The notes: generated by a model from the sequence alone, not told the origin. Positions 50,773 through 60,062 are shown, counted from the stretch's first letter. The stretch is 64,000 bases of DNA from RGIG4140 sp045638265 (GCA_045638265.1 JAZUBA010000051.1:1-64000), one strand, 5' to 3'. Numbers and translations: made by a program.

Positions 50773-50974
50773 AAAAAAACACTCCTTATTATATCGCTCA
50801 TAAGATGATATATAATATAGTTGTCTTTGTTTAAAAAATCTATGGAAAAATAAAAAAAATGTATTTTTTAAACATAAAACCGATAAAAAAAGAAAATTTG
50901 AATTGAAAAAAATCCATAAAAAACAAAGATAAACTCTTTTTTTGAAAAAAAATGGGTCGGATGAACAAAAATGA

Positions 50975-51003
50975 TTGAAAAGGATTTAAAAAAGCGGTAA
51001 TAT
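50975..51003 (+). promoter_or_regulatory. promoter of 51034–52608
   Basis: TTGAAA (50975–50980), 17 bases, TAATAT (50998–51003), 31 bases before the ATG. Confidence 0.6.
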
Positions 51004-51033
51004 ACAAAAAAACAAGTCATAAACAGGGGACAA

Positions 51034-52608
51034 ATGATTTTATATAATCAAACCGAGATTGTTCAGGCTTTGCTTAATCCACGGATATATCCGGTTAGTT
51101 GGCACGTCTCGGAAGTTGAAATGATTCAATCTCATATCGCCATGCTGTTTTTAGCTGGCGATTATGCTTTTAAATTAAAACGAGCGGTTCTTTCGCCCGG
51201 TACTGATTTTTCAACACCTCAAAAACGGAGAGTCGCTTGTGTACGAGAAATGCGTCGTAGTACGGTTTATGCTCCTCATTTAGTTGTTGGTGTGCGTTCT
51301 GTCAGACGATTGCCGAATGGTCGTATTTGTATCGGCGGTCGGCTAGGGGAAGAAATTGATACGTTGTTGGTTATGCGTCGTCTTAAAAAAGCCGATATTT
51401 TAGGTTCTTTTTTGCCTTGTGAAACATTTGACAGATTTGAAGTAATGGATTTGGCTGAGCAGTTGGCAGATTTGCATAATAAAGCCAAAACGTTTCGGAC
51501 AAAATGGACGGCTGATGATATTGAAAATATTATTACGGAAAATGAACGTGTTTTGTATCAATTTGCCGAGTCGTTTATAGAACAAGAAAAAATAAAAGAA
51601 TTAACAACGGTCAGTCATCGGTTTTTATCGCAAAATATGTCATTGATTGCCTTGCGTCAAAAAAGTGGGCGTATTCGTAAATGCCATGGCGAGTTGTTGT
51701 TGTGTAATATTGCTCGAAAAGAAAATAAGTATTTGTTTTTTTCTCCCGTTGAATATAATGAAACATTAGATTGTATTGATACGTTGTATGATTTGGCTTA
51801 TTTGCTTATGGACATGGAGATGCGAGGAATGCGTCGTTTGGCAAATATGTTGTTTAATCACTATTTGGCGTATACAAACGATATGACAGGTTATCCGTTG
51901 TTGCCGTTGTATCAATCTATGCGTGCTTCATCAAGAGCAGGCGTGTGTGCGAAAAAGGCTGTGCTTCTTGATGGGGAAGAAAAAGCAGAAGCTGAACAAA
52001 CTGCCCGAGACTATTTTGATTTGGCTTTACATTTCTTAAAACATAATAAACCGGCACTGATTGCCTGTGGTGGTTTATCCGGTAGTGGTAAATCTCGTGT
52101 TGCTCGAGAATTAGGCGGACGCCTTAATCCGCCACCGGGTGCCGTTATTTTACAAGAAGATGTGGTCAAAAAACAAATGGCTGGCTGTCCTTTAAATGAA
52201 AGATTGGATTCGTCTTTTCATACACCGGCTTATGAACGGGTGGCTTACGATGTTTTACGTCAACAGGCTCGTATGGCGTTAAGTGTTGGTTCCAGTGTTA
52301 TTATTGATGCGTTATTTTATAATGAAAAAGAACGAAAGGCTGTTGAGGAATTAGCCAAAGAATTGAATATTCCTTTTGTCGGTGTTTGGATTGAAGCACC
52401 GTTAGACATTCGGGCAGAGCGGGTCTATTCACGAATCCGTAATACATCAGATGTTCACGAAAAAGCAACACTTGAAACTCAAATGCAGTTGCATACGGGC
52501 CATATTACATGGAATCGTATTGATACGGATAGAACACGGGAAGATACTATCCATCAGGCATTAGATATTTTAAAGAAAAACAATATTGATGTTTACATAA
52601 AAAAATAA
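51034..52608 (+). CDS. aminoglycoside-phosphotransferase-like / P-loop kinase fusion
   Basis: 524 aa. This is the two-domain architecture of COG0645/COG2187-type proteins. The N-terminal half resembles a small-molecule kinase of the APH fold (FKLKRAVL near residue 48; CHGELLLCNIA near 218; PVEYNETLDCIDTLYDLAYLLMDMEMRG near 245). The C-terminal third is a P-loop kinase with Walker A GLSGSGKSRVAREL (about 347–360). In active APH proteins the catalytic loop is HGD; here it is HGE, and the Asp before the 'Cx-E-F-N' segment is Ser (FFSPVEYN), so N-domain activity may be altered. The substrate is unknown. It is a single gene with its own promoter. Confidence 0.85.
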   Translation: MILYNQTEIVQALLNPRIYPVSWHVSEVEMIQSHIAMLFLAGDYAFKLKRAVLSPGTDFSTPQKRRVACVREMRRSTVYAPHLVVGVRSVRRLPNGRICIGGRLGEEIDTLLVMRRLKKADILGSFLPCETFDRFEVMDLAEQLADLHNKAKTFRTKWTADDIENIITENERVLYQFAESFIEQEKIKELTTVSHRFLSQNMSLIALRQKSGRIRKCHGELLLCNIARKENKYLFFSPVEYNETLDCIDTLYDLAYLLMDMEMRGMRRLANMLFNHYLAYTNDMTGYPLLPLYQSMRASSRAGVCAKKAVLLDGEEKAEAEQTARDYFDLALHFLKHNKPALIACGGLSGSGKSRVARELGGRLNPPPGAVILQEDVVKKQMAGCPLNERLDSSFHTPAYERVAYDVLRQQARMALSVGSSVIIDALFYNEKERKAVEELAKELNIPFVGVWIEAPLDIRAERVYSRIRNTSDVHEKATLETQMQLHTGHITWNRIDTDRTREDTIHQALDILKKNNIDVYIKK

Positions 52609-52749
52609 TTATATATATTGTTATATTTTTTAACTTGTTAATTTTTTTGAGTTAATTAATTTTTATTCATTTCTAATCAAAAAAATGAACTTTTTTCATA
52701 GTTGTTTCGTTTTTAGTTTTGTCAGAACAAAATAATAAGGAGTAATAAA

Positions 52750-53229
52750 ATGAAAAAAGGAAATAAAATCATTACATCAGTTGTCGCTTTGGCATTTTGT
52801 TTTAGCGTTGTCTCACCGGCATCGGCCGGATATAGAACAGTTTATGTGCCAAATAGTTACAATACAACCGGGCAGACTATTATTTATCAAAATACATCAA
52901 CACAACCGATTGTTGTGCAACAACCGACACAAACGATTGTGGTACAGGAACAACAACCGGTTCAAACGGTGTATGTTAATGAAACAACGACTTATTCGGA
53001 TGATGCTTTATGGGCAGCCGGTATCGGGACACTTGTCGGAGGTGTTATTTTAGGTAGTATTTGGCATCATGACCATAAAAAAAGTCATTATAAACCACAA
53101 CCGCCAAAGCATAGTAATAAACATCATATCGGAGGAAAACCAAACGGAAATAAGCATCATGCAAACAATAAGCCAAAAGGTTCTAAACCAAGTGGTAATA
53201 AACCGAAAGGAGATAAAAAACACAAATAA
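52750..53229 (+). CDS. secreted protein with Gln/Thr-rich and Lys/His-rich segments
   Basis: 159 aa, AAGGAG upstream. A signal peptide ends at PASAG (about residue 27). A region rich in Gln, Val, Thr and Pro (IVVQQPTQTIVVQEQQPVQTV) follows, then one Gly-rich hydrophobic helix (about 88–106, WAAGIGTLVGGVILGSIW). The C-terminus is built of Lys, His, Asn, Gly and Pro (HHIGGKPNGNKHH…KPSGNKPKGDKKHK). The His-rich tail could bind metal. I recognise no family. Confidence 0.65.
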   Translation: MKKGNKIITSVVALAFCFSVVSPASAGYRTVYVPNSYNTTGQTIIYQNTSTQPIVVQQPTQTIVVQEQQPVQTVYVNETTTYSDDALWAAGIGTLVGGVILGSIWHHDHKKSHYKPQPPKHSNKHHIGGKPNGNKHHANNKPKGSKPSGNKPKGDKKHK

Positions 53230-53268
53230 GTAATCAATGTTTTATGAATGGAACTCTTTTAAATATTA

Positions 53269-53311
53269 AAAAAAACATCTTTGTAATTGATTTTACAGAG
53301 ATGTTTTTTTT
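53269..53311. terminator. bidirectional terminator between 52750–53229 and 53325–53639
   Basis: AAAACATCTTTGTAA and TTTACAGAGATGTTTT arms around TTGAT, with A and T runs on the two sides; it serves the convergent genes. Confidence 0.83.
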
Positions 53312-53324
53312 ATTTTAATAAAAG

Positions 53325-53639
53325 CTATTCTTGATATTGATGTGCTTTTTGTAATTCTTCAATTGTTTCTTCTTCACCGTATTGATAAGCTTTGGCATCT
53401 TCGGGGGATAGAATTTCCAATAATTTCATTAATCCGCCAACATGATGTTTTTCATCAAGGGCGATTTCTGCTAAAACGGTATGAATTTGAGGATTATCTG
53501 TGCTTTCGGCAATTTGTTGATAAATTTGAATAGCCTCAAATTCAGATGATATAGCAAATTTAATGGCACGTAAAATTTCGGTATCAGATAATTTTGTACG
53601 TGGTGAACATACGCAATTAATTTGAGCAAAATCAGTCAT
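53325..53639 (-). CDS. small ferritin-like protein (encapsulated-ferritin type)
   Basis: 104 aa. Two helices carry the metal-ligand pattern: EILRAIKFAISSEFEAIQIYQQ, with Glu in SSEFEA, and AEIALDEKHHVGGLMKLL, with the E..HH pair. The length and E/E..H arrangement correspond to the two-helix ferritin-like proteins related to encapsulated ferritin, which assemble as multimers and oxidise iron at subunit interfaces. A Cys-x-Cys (CVCSP) precedes the helices. The C-terminal tail is acidic, and no encapsulin shell gene is nearby. Iron handling is likely; encapsulation is not supported by this window. Confidence 0.75.
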   Translation of the reverse strand: MTDFAQINCVCSPRTKLSDTEILRAIKFAISSEFEAIQIYQQIAESTDNPQIHTVLAEIALDEKHHVGGLMKLLEILSPEDAKAYQYGEEETIEELQKAHQYQE

Positions 53640-53838
53640 TTCTTTCTCCTTTCTTTATACATAAATGAGATAAAGCAGTTTGAACAAAAAACAAGTTTCT
53701 TTTAGTCTGTGTTGTTTAATTTTTATATGAAAAAACGAAAAATATAAAAAAGATAAAAAAAATGTTGAAAAACAAGAATGGATATGGTAAAATCAAATCC
53801 GTAATTATTATCAGCACTTTTTATAAGGAGTCATTTTT

Positions 53839-54135
53839 ATGAAAAAAATTTTTGCATTAACAGTTGCTTGTACTGTACTTGCCGGGTGTTCTTATTTGGG
53901 CCAACCGGAAGCTTATACGGTTATTGATGAAGAAACAGCTCAAATCCCAGAACCGGTCAAAGTTGAAGCTCCGGCTCCGAAACCGGCTCCGGTTATGACT
54001 CCGTGTGGCGGTGTTTATTGTGCTCCAGCTCCGATTAAAACATGTGGTTGCACACAAGCTCCATGTCAAATTAATCCTGGTATGAAAGAACCGTTGGTTA
54101 TTCAATTGCCGGGTCAACCAATTGTTGTACAATAA
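53839..54135 (+). CDS. small Pro/Cys-rich lipoprotein
   Basis: 98 aa, AAGGAG upstream. The lipoprotein signal is KKIFALTVACTVLAGC (Cys17). The mature part has a Pro/Ala/Lys/Glu linker (PVKVEAPAPKPAPV) and a segment with six Cys (PCGGVYCAPAPIKTCGCTQAPC), ending in a Val/Ile/Pro-rich tail. It is unrecognised; an outer-membrane or periplasmic lipoprotein. A terminator follows. Confidence 0.7.
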   Translation: MKKIFALTVACTVLAGCSYLGQPEAYTVIDEETAQIPEPVKVEAPAPKPAPVMTPCGGVYCAPAPIKTCGCTQAPCQINPGMKEPLVIQLPGQPIVVQ

Positions 54136-54164
54136 GTAACTTGTCAGCAAGTTGTTAAAATATA

Positions 54165-54188
54165 AAATCCGCTTTCGGGCGGATTTTT
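54165..54188 (+). terminator. terminator of 53839–54135
   Basis: AAATCCGC and GCGGATTT arms around TTTCGG, followed by T residues. Confidence 0.88.
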
Positions 54189-54246
54189 TTTGTTTTGTTT
54201 ATAAAATAAAAGTGTAGTTTTTCATTGAAGTTCAATATAAAATATT

Positions 54247-54274
54247 TGACTTAATAAAAAAATGTGATAAAATA
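54247..54274 (+). promoter_or_regulatory. promoter of the repressor operon
   Basis: TTGACT (54247–54252), 16 bases, TAAAAT (54269–54274), 37 bases before the ATG. Confidence 0.65.
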
Positions 54275-54311
54275 AGTACATATCGTACAATTTAAAGAAA
54301 AGGAATAAGAG

Positions 54312-54980
54312 ATGACCGTAATCCCTGAAAAAAATTTAAGACAATCCGAACGAATGGTGGATTGTCGATTAAGGTTAGGTTGTCGTGATGCGATGGATTT
54401 TTATAAGAAATACAGTCAAAACGGGCAATTATTTTCTTATCCGAAATATCAAAAACACGAAAGGGGAGAGCGTCCGTTGAATGAAAAATCAGCAATGACA
54501 TATGCTAAAATTTTTAATGTGAATTGGATGTGGTTGCTGTATGGTACGGAAGATTTAACGGAACAAACTGTATCGTTAGATGTGGTGGATACTGTGGCGT
54601 GTTGCGGGAATGGACGTGTTAATTTTGATTCTCATATTATCGGACAACAAATGCTTTCTTTGAAAGCTTTTCATCAAATTACACTCATTCATCCGAAAAA
54701 TATCAAGATATTAAAAGTTGTTGGTGATAGTATGGAGCCTACTATCAGTAATAATGATTTTGTGTGGGTGGATATTTCATGTAAAACACCGACGGGAGAT
54801 GGAATTTATATGTTTTGTATTGGAGATAGATTGGTTATTAAACGAGTGCAGATTAATCCGTTTGATAATTCATTAAAAATTTTATCCGATAATCCGAAAT
54901 ACGAACCGATAACGGCAGAACGCTATCAGGATGTACAAACGTTAGGGCGGATTATTTCTTTCACAAAAATGATTGGATAA
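54312..54980 (+). CDS. CI/LexA-type repressor with S24 self-cleavage domain
   Basis: 222 aa. The N-terminal 80 residues are an atypical Cro/CI-like helix-turn-helix region (GQLFSYPKYQKHERGERPLN…WMWLLYG). The C-terminal domain has the S24 serine–lysine dyad: GDSMEP with Ser140, and RLVIKRV with Lys177. A Cys98–Gly99 bond in the linker (VACCGNGR) is suitably placed for self-cleavage; UmuD and some repressors use Cys–Gly. Such repressors are inactivated by RecA during DNA damage. It may control itself and the membrane protein gene 6 bases downstream, and it may derive from a prophage, although no phage genes are near. Confidence 0.85.
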   Translation: MTVIPEKNLRQSERMVDCRLRLGCRDAMDFYKKYSQNGQLFSYPKYQKHERGERPLNEKSAMTYAKIFNVNWMWLLYGTEDLTEQTVSLDVVDTVACCGNGRVNFDSHIIGQQMLSLKAFHQITLIHPKNIKILKVVGDSMEPTISNNDFVWVDISCKTPTGDGIYMFCIGDRLVIKRVQINPFDNSLKILSDNPKYEPITAERYQDVQTLGRIISFTKMIG

Positions 54981-54986
54981 GTTAAA

Positions 54987-55793
54987 ATGGAAAAAATACG
55001 TCAATTTATTTTGCTTTGTATTTACACATTTGCACCCCCTGTGTACATGATGAGTGTGGTTTATTTGTTGCGCTTATATCGGGATAATGATAATTTCGGA
55101 CAGTTTGATTTACTACCTATTTTTTGGGAAACAGTATGGGTGCCTGCGTTGTTGGGAATGATATGTAATCATTGTTTACGTCAATATCGTAAAAAACATT
55201 TACAACCGAATGAAAAAGTGCGTGATTATCCGTTGATTTTTGTCTTGCTTTATTCGCTTTATTTTTTGATATTGGGTAAAATTTCGTGGGGAACAGATTG
55301 TTTGTACAGTGGTCTTTGTGGTTTGCTTTTAGTCTTTTTCGTATTGATTTTTAGAGAAGGAACGAAGCGATATGTTGAATATTTGCCGTTAACGGAAAAA
55401 TTTTATTTTTATTTAGTTGCTTTTTTATATCCGATATTCATTTTAATTGTAGTTGACTGTATTGCTATTATAGAAAATTACCCTTTTCATATGGCAATCT
55501 TACTGGCACCGATTTCGTATATTGCCGGTATATCCGTTTTTATCGGATACGGTATTTGCTTAAAACTATATAGTATTATAAATAAAATTGCTTTACGAAA
55601 AATTGTGTTACATTTGCCACAAGCTATTTTGTTATTGTTAATTGGTGATTTAATCGGGTGTTTGTATTTGATACCGTATTTGGGAAATTTGGTATTTTTT
55701 ATTGGTTTGTTAATGTGTTTTGTCCTATATATTTTTGAATTGATTTATGATGGTATCCGTAAATACAAACGCTGTAAATTATCTGTTAAATAA
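54987..55793 (+). CDS. membrane protein co-transcribed with the S24 repressor
   Basis: 268 aa with eight or so membrane helices covering nearly the whole length (for example LIFVLLYSLYFLILGKI, LLLIGDLIGCLYLIPYLGNLVFFIGLLM), and a basic C-terminus (RKYKRCKLSVK). I recognise no family. It lies 6 bases after the repressor gene, so it is likely in its regulon. Confidence 0.65.
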   Translation: MEKIRQFILLCIYTFAPPVYMMSVVYLLRLYRDNDNFGQFDLLPIFWETVWVPALLGMICNHCLRQYRKKHLQPNEKVRDYPLIFVLLYSLYFLILGKISWGTDCLYSGLCGLLLVFFVLIFREGTKRYVEYLPLTEKFYFYLVAFLYPIFILIVVDCIAIIENYPFHMAILLAPISYIAGISVFIGYGICLKLYSIINKIALRKIVLHLPQAILLLLIGDLIGCLYLIPYLGNLVFFIGLLMCFVLYIFELIYDGIRKYKRCKLSVK

Positions 55794-55922
55794 AAGATAA
55801 AATTTTTTATTAGATTGTTTTATAAAAATACGAAAAATCTTCTAAAAATGGGATTGCATTTTTAGTGTAATACCTTTTTTTGAATTGATGATACATGAAG
55901 ATGTAGCGTAGTACATTACAAT

Positions 55923-55955
55923 AAAGAGATGTTTTTTTTTGTAAAACATCTCTTT
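55923..55955. terminator. bidirectional terminator between 54987–55793 and 55989–59867
   Basis: AAAGAGATGTTTT and AAAACATCTCTTT arms around 7 bases; it serves the convergent genes. Confidence 0.83.
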
Positions 55956-55988
55956 AAATGATTTACTATTTTATGATGATATCGGATT

Positions 55989-58900
55989 TTATTGACAATC
56001 TGAACTATCATCAGATCCGGCAACCGATGTTGTACCGCTCGGACACTTTAATGCGGTTGTCATTTTTGTTTCAGGACAATAATATCCTTTGGGACAAATA
56101 GTTGCTGTTGTCATTGTTGTATTTGGACAATAATAACCGACAGGAGAATCTTCACAACTTGATTGACCTGTATTGGGATTAAATGTTCCTTTTTCACAAG
56201 CCTTACAGGCACTTGAAGTTGTTTGTTCTGTCATTGGATTATATTTGCCGGCCGGACAAGCAATCGGATAATCTGATTTTGCCGGACAGTAAAATCCTTT
56301 TGGACATTTTTCTTGCATATCACCCTTACTGGCATCGGGACAAGTATATCCTGCTGTACAAGGAGTACAGGTAGTAGCTCCGACATCACTATATGTTCCG
56401 GCACTACAAGGCCCTGCTGTTGATAAACCTGTTGTGGGACAATAATATCCTTTGGGACAAATAGTTGCTGTTGATAAACCTGTTGTGGGGCAATAATATC
56501 CTTTGGGACAAGTTGTTGCGGAAGTTGCTCCTTCTAACGGACAGTAAGCCGTCATTGGACAAATGGTTCCTGCTGACATACCGGTTGAAGCACAATAGGT
56601 GCCTGCTTCACATTTTTTACATGCAGATGAATTGTCTTGTCCTTCTTGATTGTTATATGTTCCTTTGGGACAAGATGTGCAATCTGTCTTGGCATCAGAT
56701 CCTGGATTTGAATTATACGTGCCAACCGGACAGGGTATTTGTTCAGCTGAACCAGTAGGACAATAAGTTCCTGCTTTACAAGTGATACACGCATCAATAC
56801 TGGTTGCTCTCTCTTTCGGATTGTATGTTCCTGCTTTACATTTTGTACAATAACTTACGCTTATTTGTCCTGTTTTGGTATTATATGTACCGGCAGGACA
56901 GGGTATTTTATCGGCTGAACCAGCAGGACAATAAGTTCCTGCATCACAAATTGTACATACATCAGCACTGCTTTGTCCTTCAGTCGGATTATAGGTTCCG
57001 GCTTTGCATTTTGTACAATAACTTACACTTGTTTGTCCTGTTTTGGTATTGTATGTTCCTGCTGGACAAGGTATTGGTTCAGCAGAGGCTGTTGGACAAT
57101 AATGACCAATTTCACATTTTAAACAAGCTGTTGATTCTGTTGCTCCCTCTGTTGGATTGTAAGTTCCGGCTGGACAAGCTTTTTTTGTTTTTCCGACACA
57201 GTAATAGCCTTTTGGACAGGTGCCACTATCAGTAGAGCCTGCCTCACAATATGAATTTTCAGGACAAGGTTTACAAGATTCTAATCCTTCTTCATCACCA
57301 TAAGTACCTTCCGGACAAATAGTAGGTGTTTTGGATGTTTTGGGGCAATAATATCCTTTCGGGCAAATAATTTCTTCTGTTGTTTCTTTGGGGCAGTAAT
57401 GTCCGGCGGTGCAGTTTTGACCACTAAACGTTGTAGACCCTTCCGGACAATAATATCCTGCCGGACAACTGCTTAGTTTGTGGATGTAGCCACAATAAAA
57501 TCCTACCGGACATTTTGCTTTAACCGTAGATCCGGCTGGACAATAATCTCCTTTTTCACAAGGCAAACAATCGGTTGTTGCACCTTTTCCTTCCTGTGAA
57601 TTATAGGTGCTGTGAGGACAAACGGTTGCTGTTCCAACACCAGCAGGACAATAAGAACCGGCTGGACAAATAATCGGTTCAACAGATCCTTTCGGACAAT
57701 AGTATCCTATTGGACAAGCTAAACAAGCCGATGAAGCAGTTGTTTTGTCATTTGGATTATATTTACCGGCAGGACAAGGCGTAACGGCTTTTGCTGTACA
57801 ATAAGAACCTGCTGGACAAGTGATACATTCCGTTGCGCCTGTATTAGGGTTGTATGTACCGCTGGGACAAGTTAAACATGCTGTTGATTCCGTTGCGCCC
57901 ATTGTTGGATTATATGTTCCTATTGGACAAGCTGTTTGTTTTGTCGCTGTACAATAATAACCGGCCGGACAAATGCCATTGGTAACGGAGCCTTCTGGAC
58001 AGTAAGCATCAGCCGGACAGGTAATGCAATCAGTTTTAGAGGATTTTCCTTCATTGGGATTATAAGTGCCTGTTGGACATTTTGTTGCGCCTAAAAATGA
58101 ATTTTCAGGACAATAATGACCGGCAGGACAAATAACAGGTTCTGTTTGATTGGTCGGGCAATAATAACCTGCAGCACAAGAACTTGCTTTTGCCATACAA
58201 ATATCTGATCCAGGTATTTTTTTATAAAAATTAATATATAAATTACCGCTACCATGGTCGTATTCATTCGCCATTCTGATTCGGTGAATGCCTTTTTTTA
58301 AATCCAGAGAGAATGTTGTGCCTGTACGGGCATAATAAGAAACATCATCAATAATATATGTTAAACCTATATCTCCATCGGAAGATTTAATGCTCCCCTG
58401 GAAATCATAAGGCATAATGAATACAGAATCTTGGCAGTTGACTAAATTGGTAACATTTCGTTCGTGAGAGTTATAAAATTTGTTTGTGTAGACATATTGA
58501 GAATAATTATCACTATCCCAGCGAAATTTTTCACAGTAAATTGCCCGAATAGGAAAACCCATTTCATCGCAATCCAACTTTTGACAAGTGCGATTATTGC
58601 AATAATAGTAATCGGCGCAATCATTATTTTCTAAACATTCTACACACACATTTTCATCTTCAACATAAATATAATTGTTAGGACAAACGCAATCGCCGTT
58701 GATGAGTTGTCGTGGTGCGTCGCAAACACATTGAGGTTCTATGCAACTGCATTTTTTTAAAACATCATCGAATGTTAATGGTTCTTCACAACACACACAT
58801 TGGTCGTCAACTTCTTTGCAATCAGGTCCGCAAATGCATTTTTCCAAAGTTGCGTCGTATGTATTTGGTTCAGGGCAAGGTTGACATTTGCCGTTGATTA

Positions 58901-59867
58901 ACTTTAACGGTTCTTTACAGATACATTGTTTGATTTTTTCATCATAATATTTATCAGATTCTTTAGCAACACATTTGCCGTCTTTTTTTTCTGCACAAGA
59001 TGGGCAGTCAGGTACACATTCAGTACCGTCCCAAACTTCATTTTCATGACAAATAACACAATCTGTACCGTTATAATGAGCTTCATTCGGACAACATTTG
59101 TTAATATCTACTTCCGTTTGACCTGTCGGACAAGCACATTTACCTTCTGATTCACTCCAACGAGTATAAGGTGCTGCATAGCAACATTCACAAATGCCAT
59201 TTCCTCGGTCACATTTTTGTTTACAGACACATTCTCCGTTGACAAGCACTTCATTTTTGATACAAGTATGTGGATCATCTAAATTGGGGTCAATCGGAAT
59301 ATAAATTTTGTCGTCTGATGTGTCTGTTGGAATTGGTATTTTGAAATAAAATTCCATAGAAACATCGCCTTCTTCACCACAGTTTATTATATTGTCGGGT
59401 GACATTGTAATTCCTGTTTTGGCATCTTCATTATCAGAGGAGGCATACAAAGATTGACGCAATACAATTTTTTCGCAAACATCATGTGTTACGGTTGTTT
59501 TGATAACAAATTCTTTACAAACTCTGCCGTTATAACAAGGAACTTCTGACGAGGAAACACTGTTTTCTACATCAGCAATCGGTCCATTATTAATGGCACG
59601 AACGAGTGTTGATTTACTGGCAACACGATAATCCGCTTCAACGGCAAGTTTGCCTTTCAACACGGTATCCATAATACTGGTAGCACGATATGTATCAAAT
59701 GCTGTTTTGTATCCGATAACACCGGCAATTGAGAACAAACCAATCAACACCAACACGCCTATCATTTCCACCATAGAACGTCCACACTCATGAAAGACTG
59801 ATAATCGGGGGGTAAAAAGTGGTTGATATGTTTCTTTTGTAACGCTTTGATTTTGTTTGTTTTTCAT
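55989..59867 (-). CDS. giant prepilin-like protein with about 40 GCC2/GCC3-like Cys modules
   Basis: 1292 aa. The leader is followed by ECGRSMVEMIGVLVLIG and a hydrophobic helix (about residues 27–55), then a pilin-like domain to about 180. Residues about 195–440 contain EGF-like Cys modules (VNGECVCKQKCDRGNGICEC). Residues about 440–550 are a Cys-poor beta-rich domain (FIMPYDFQGSIKSSDGDIGL…LDLKKGIHRIRM) that resembles PA14/fibro-slime-type domains. From about 555 to the end, roughly forty modules of C-P-x-G-(T/Y/H/K)-Y-(C/N)-P occur about every 16–20 residues, the spacing of GCC2/GCC3 (ephrin-receptor-like) repeats best known from eukaryotic surface proteins. AGGAG precedes the ATG. Module C gives the promoter. 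It is predicted to be a disulfide-rich, extended surface adhesin. Confidence 0.82.
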   Translation of the reverse strand: MKNKQNQSVTKETYQPLFTPRLSVFHECGRSMVEMIGVLVLIGLFSIAGVIGYKTAFDTYRATSIMDTVLKGKLAVEADYRVASKSTLVRAINNGPIADVENSVSSSEVPCYNGRVCKEFVIKTTVTHDVCEKIVLRQSLYASSDNEDAKTGITMSPDNIINCGEEGDVSMEFYFKIPIPTDTSDDKIYIPIDPNLDDPHTCIKNEVLVNGECVCKQKCDRGNGICECCYAAPYTRWSESEGKCACPTGQTEVDINKCCPNEAHYNGTDCVICHENEVWDGTECVPDCPSCAEKKDGKCVAKESDKYYDEKIKQCICKEPLKLINGKCQPCPEPNTYDATLEKCICGPDCKEVDDQCVCCEEPLTFDDVLKKCSCIEPQCVCDAPRQLINGDCVCPNNYIYVEDENVCVECLENNDCADYYYCNNRTCQKLDCDEMGFPIRAIYCEKFRWDSDNYSQYVYTNKFYNSHERNVTNLVNCQDSVFIMPYDFQGSIKSSDGDIGLTYIIDDVSYYARTGTTFSLDLKKGIHRIRMANEYDHGSGNLYINFYKKIPGSDICMAKASSCAAGYYCPTNQTEPVICPAGHYCPENSFLGATKCPTGTYNPNEGKSSKTDCITCPADAYCPEGSVTNGICPAGYYCTATKQTACPIGTYNPTMGATESTACLTCPSGTYNPNTGATECITCPAGSYCTAKAVTPCPAGKYNPNDKTTASSACLACPIGYYCPKGSVEPIICPAGSYCPAGVGTATVCPHSTYNSQEGKGATTDCLPCEKGDYCPAGSTVKAKCPVGFYCGYIHKLSSCPAGYYCPEGSTTFSGQNCTAGHYCPKETTEEIICPKGYYCPKTSKTPTICPEGTYGDEEGLESCKPCPENSYCEAGSTDSGTCPKGYYCVGKTKKACPAGTYNPTEGATESTACLKCEIGHYCPTASAEPIPCPAGTYNTKTGQTSVSYCTKCKAGTYNPTEGQSSADVCTICDAGTYCPAGSADKIPCPAGTYNTKTGQISVSYCTKCKAGTYNPKERATSIDACITCKAGTYCPTGSAEQIPCPVGTYNSNPGSDAKTDCTSCPKGTYNNQEGQDNSSACKKCEAGTYCASTGMSAGTICPMTAYCPLEGATSATTCPKGYYCPTTGLSTATICPKGYYCPTTGLSTAGPCSAGTYSDVGATTCTPCTAGYTCPDASKGDMQEKCPKGFYCPAKSDYPIACPAGKYNPMTEQTTSSACKACEKGTFNPNTGQSSCEDSPVGYYCPNTTMTTATICPKGYYCPETKMTTALKCPSGTTSVAGSDDSSDCQ
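59455..59795 (-). repeat. left arm of long inverted repeat (pilin-like N-termini)
   Basis: Coding sequence from GRSMVE to VCEKIVLRQ of 55989–59867. It is over 85% identical by eye to the inverted segment at 60193–60540, including stretches of more than 40 identical bases. Confidence 0.8.
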
Positions 59868-59901
59868 ATGCTTCTCCTAATGCTGAAATAATCCTAATCC
59901 C

Positions 59902-60062
59902 ATTGTAATTAAACGTACCTTTATTTGCAACGATTTCACCAAAAATCCACTTTTTACGCTAATATGACAATAACCATAAGAAACCTGCCGTTAGATAAAA
60001 ATAAAAAAAAATGCAAAAAAGTGAAAAAAATTGTTGCAATTTAACGTACCTTTAATTACAAT
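59902..60062. promoter_or_regulatory. regulatory module C (bidirectional promoter)
   Basis: Left element 59902–59931 reads leftward TTGCAA, 17 bases, TACAAT, 35 bases before the start at 59867. Right element 60033–60062 reads rightward TTGCAA, 17 bases, TACAAT, 42 bases before the start at 60104. The spacers contain the AACGTACCTTTAAT-type core shared with modules A and B. Here both ends have a good -10 and both drive a gene. The 100 bases between share only part of the A/B sequence (ATGCAAAAA…GTGAAAAAAA). Confidence 0.82.

Noticed and set aside
56404..57400. Cys repeats of 55989–59867 as EGF-like domains
   Set aside because: The C-P-x-G-x-Y-C-P spacing fits GCC2/GCC3 modules better; EGF-like spacing is seen only in the earlier part.
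58904..59150. Short Cys-poor frames opposite the giant Cys-rich genes
   Set aside because: They arise from the biased codon use of the Cys repeats on the other strand.
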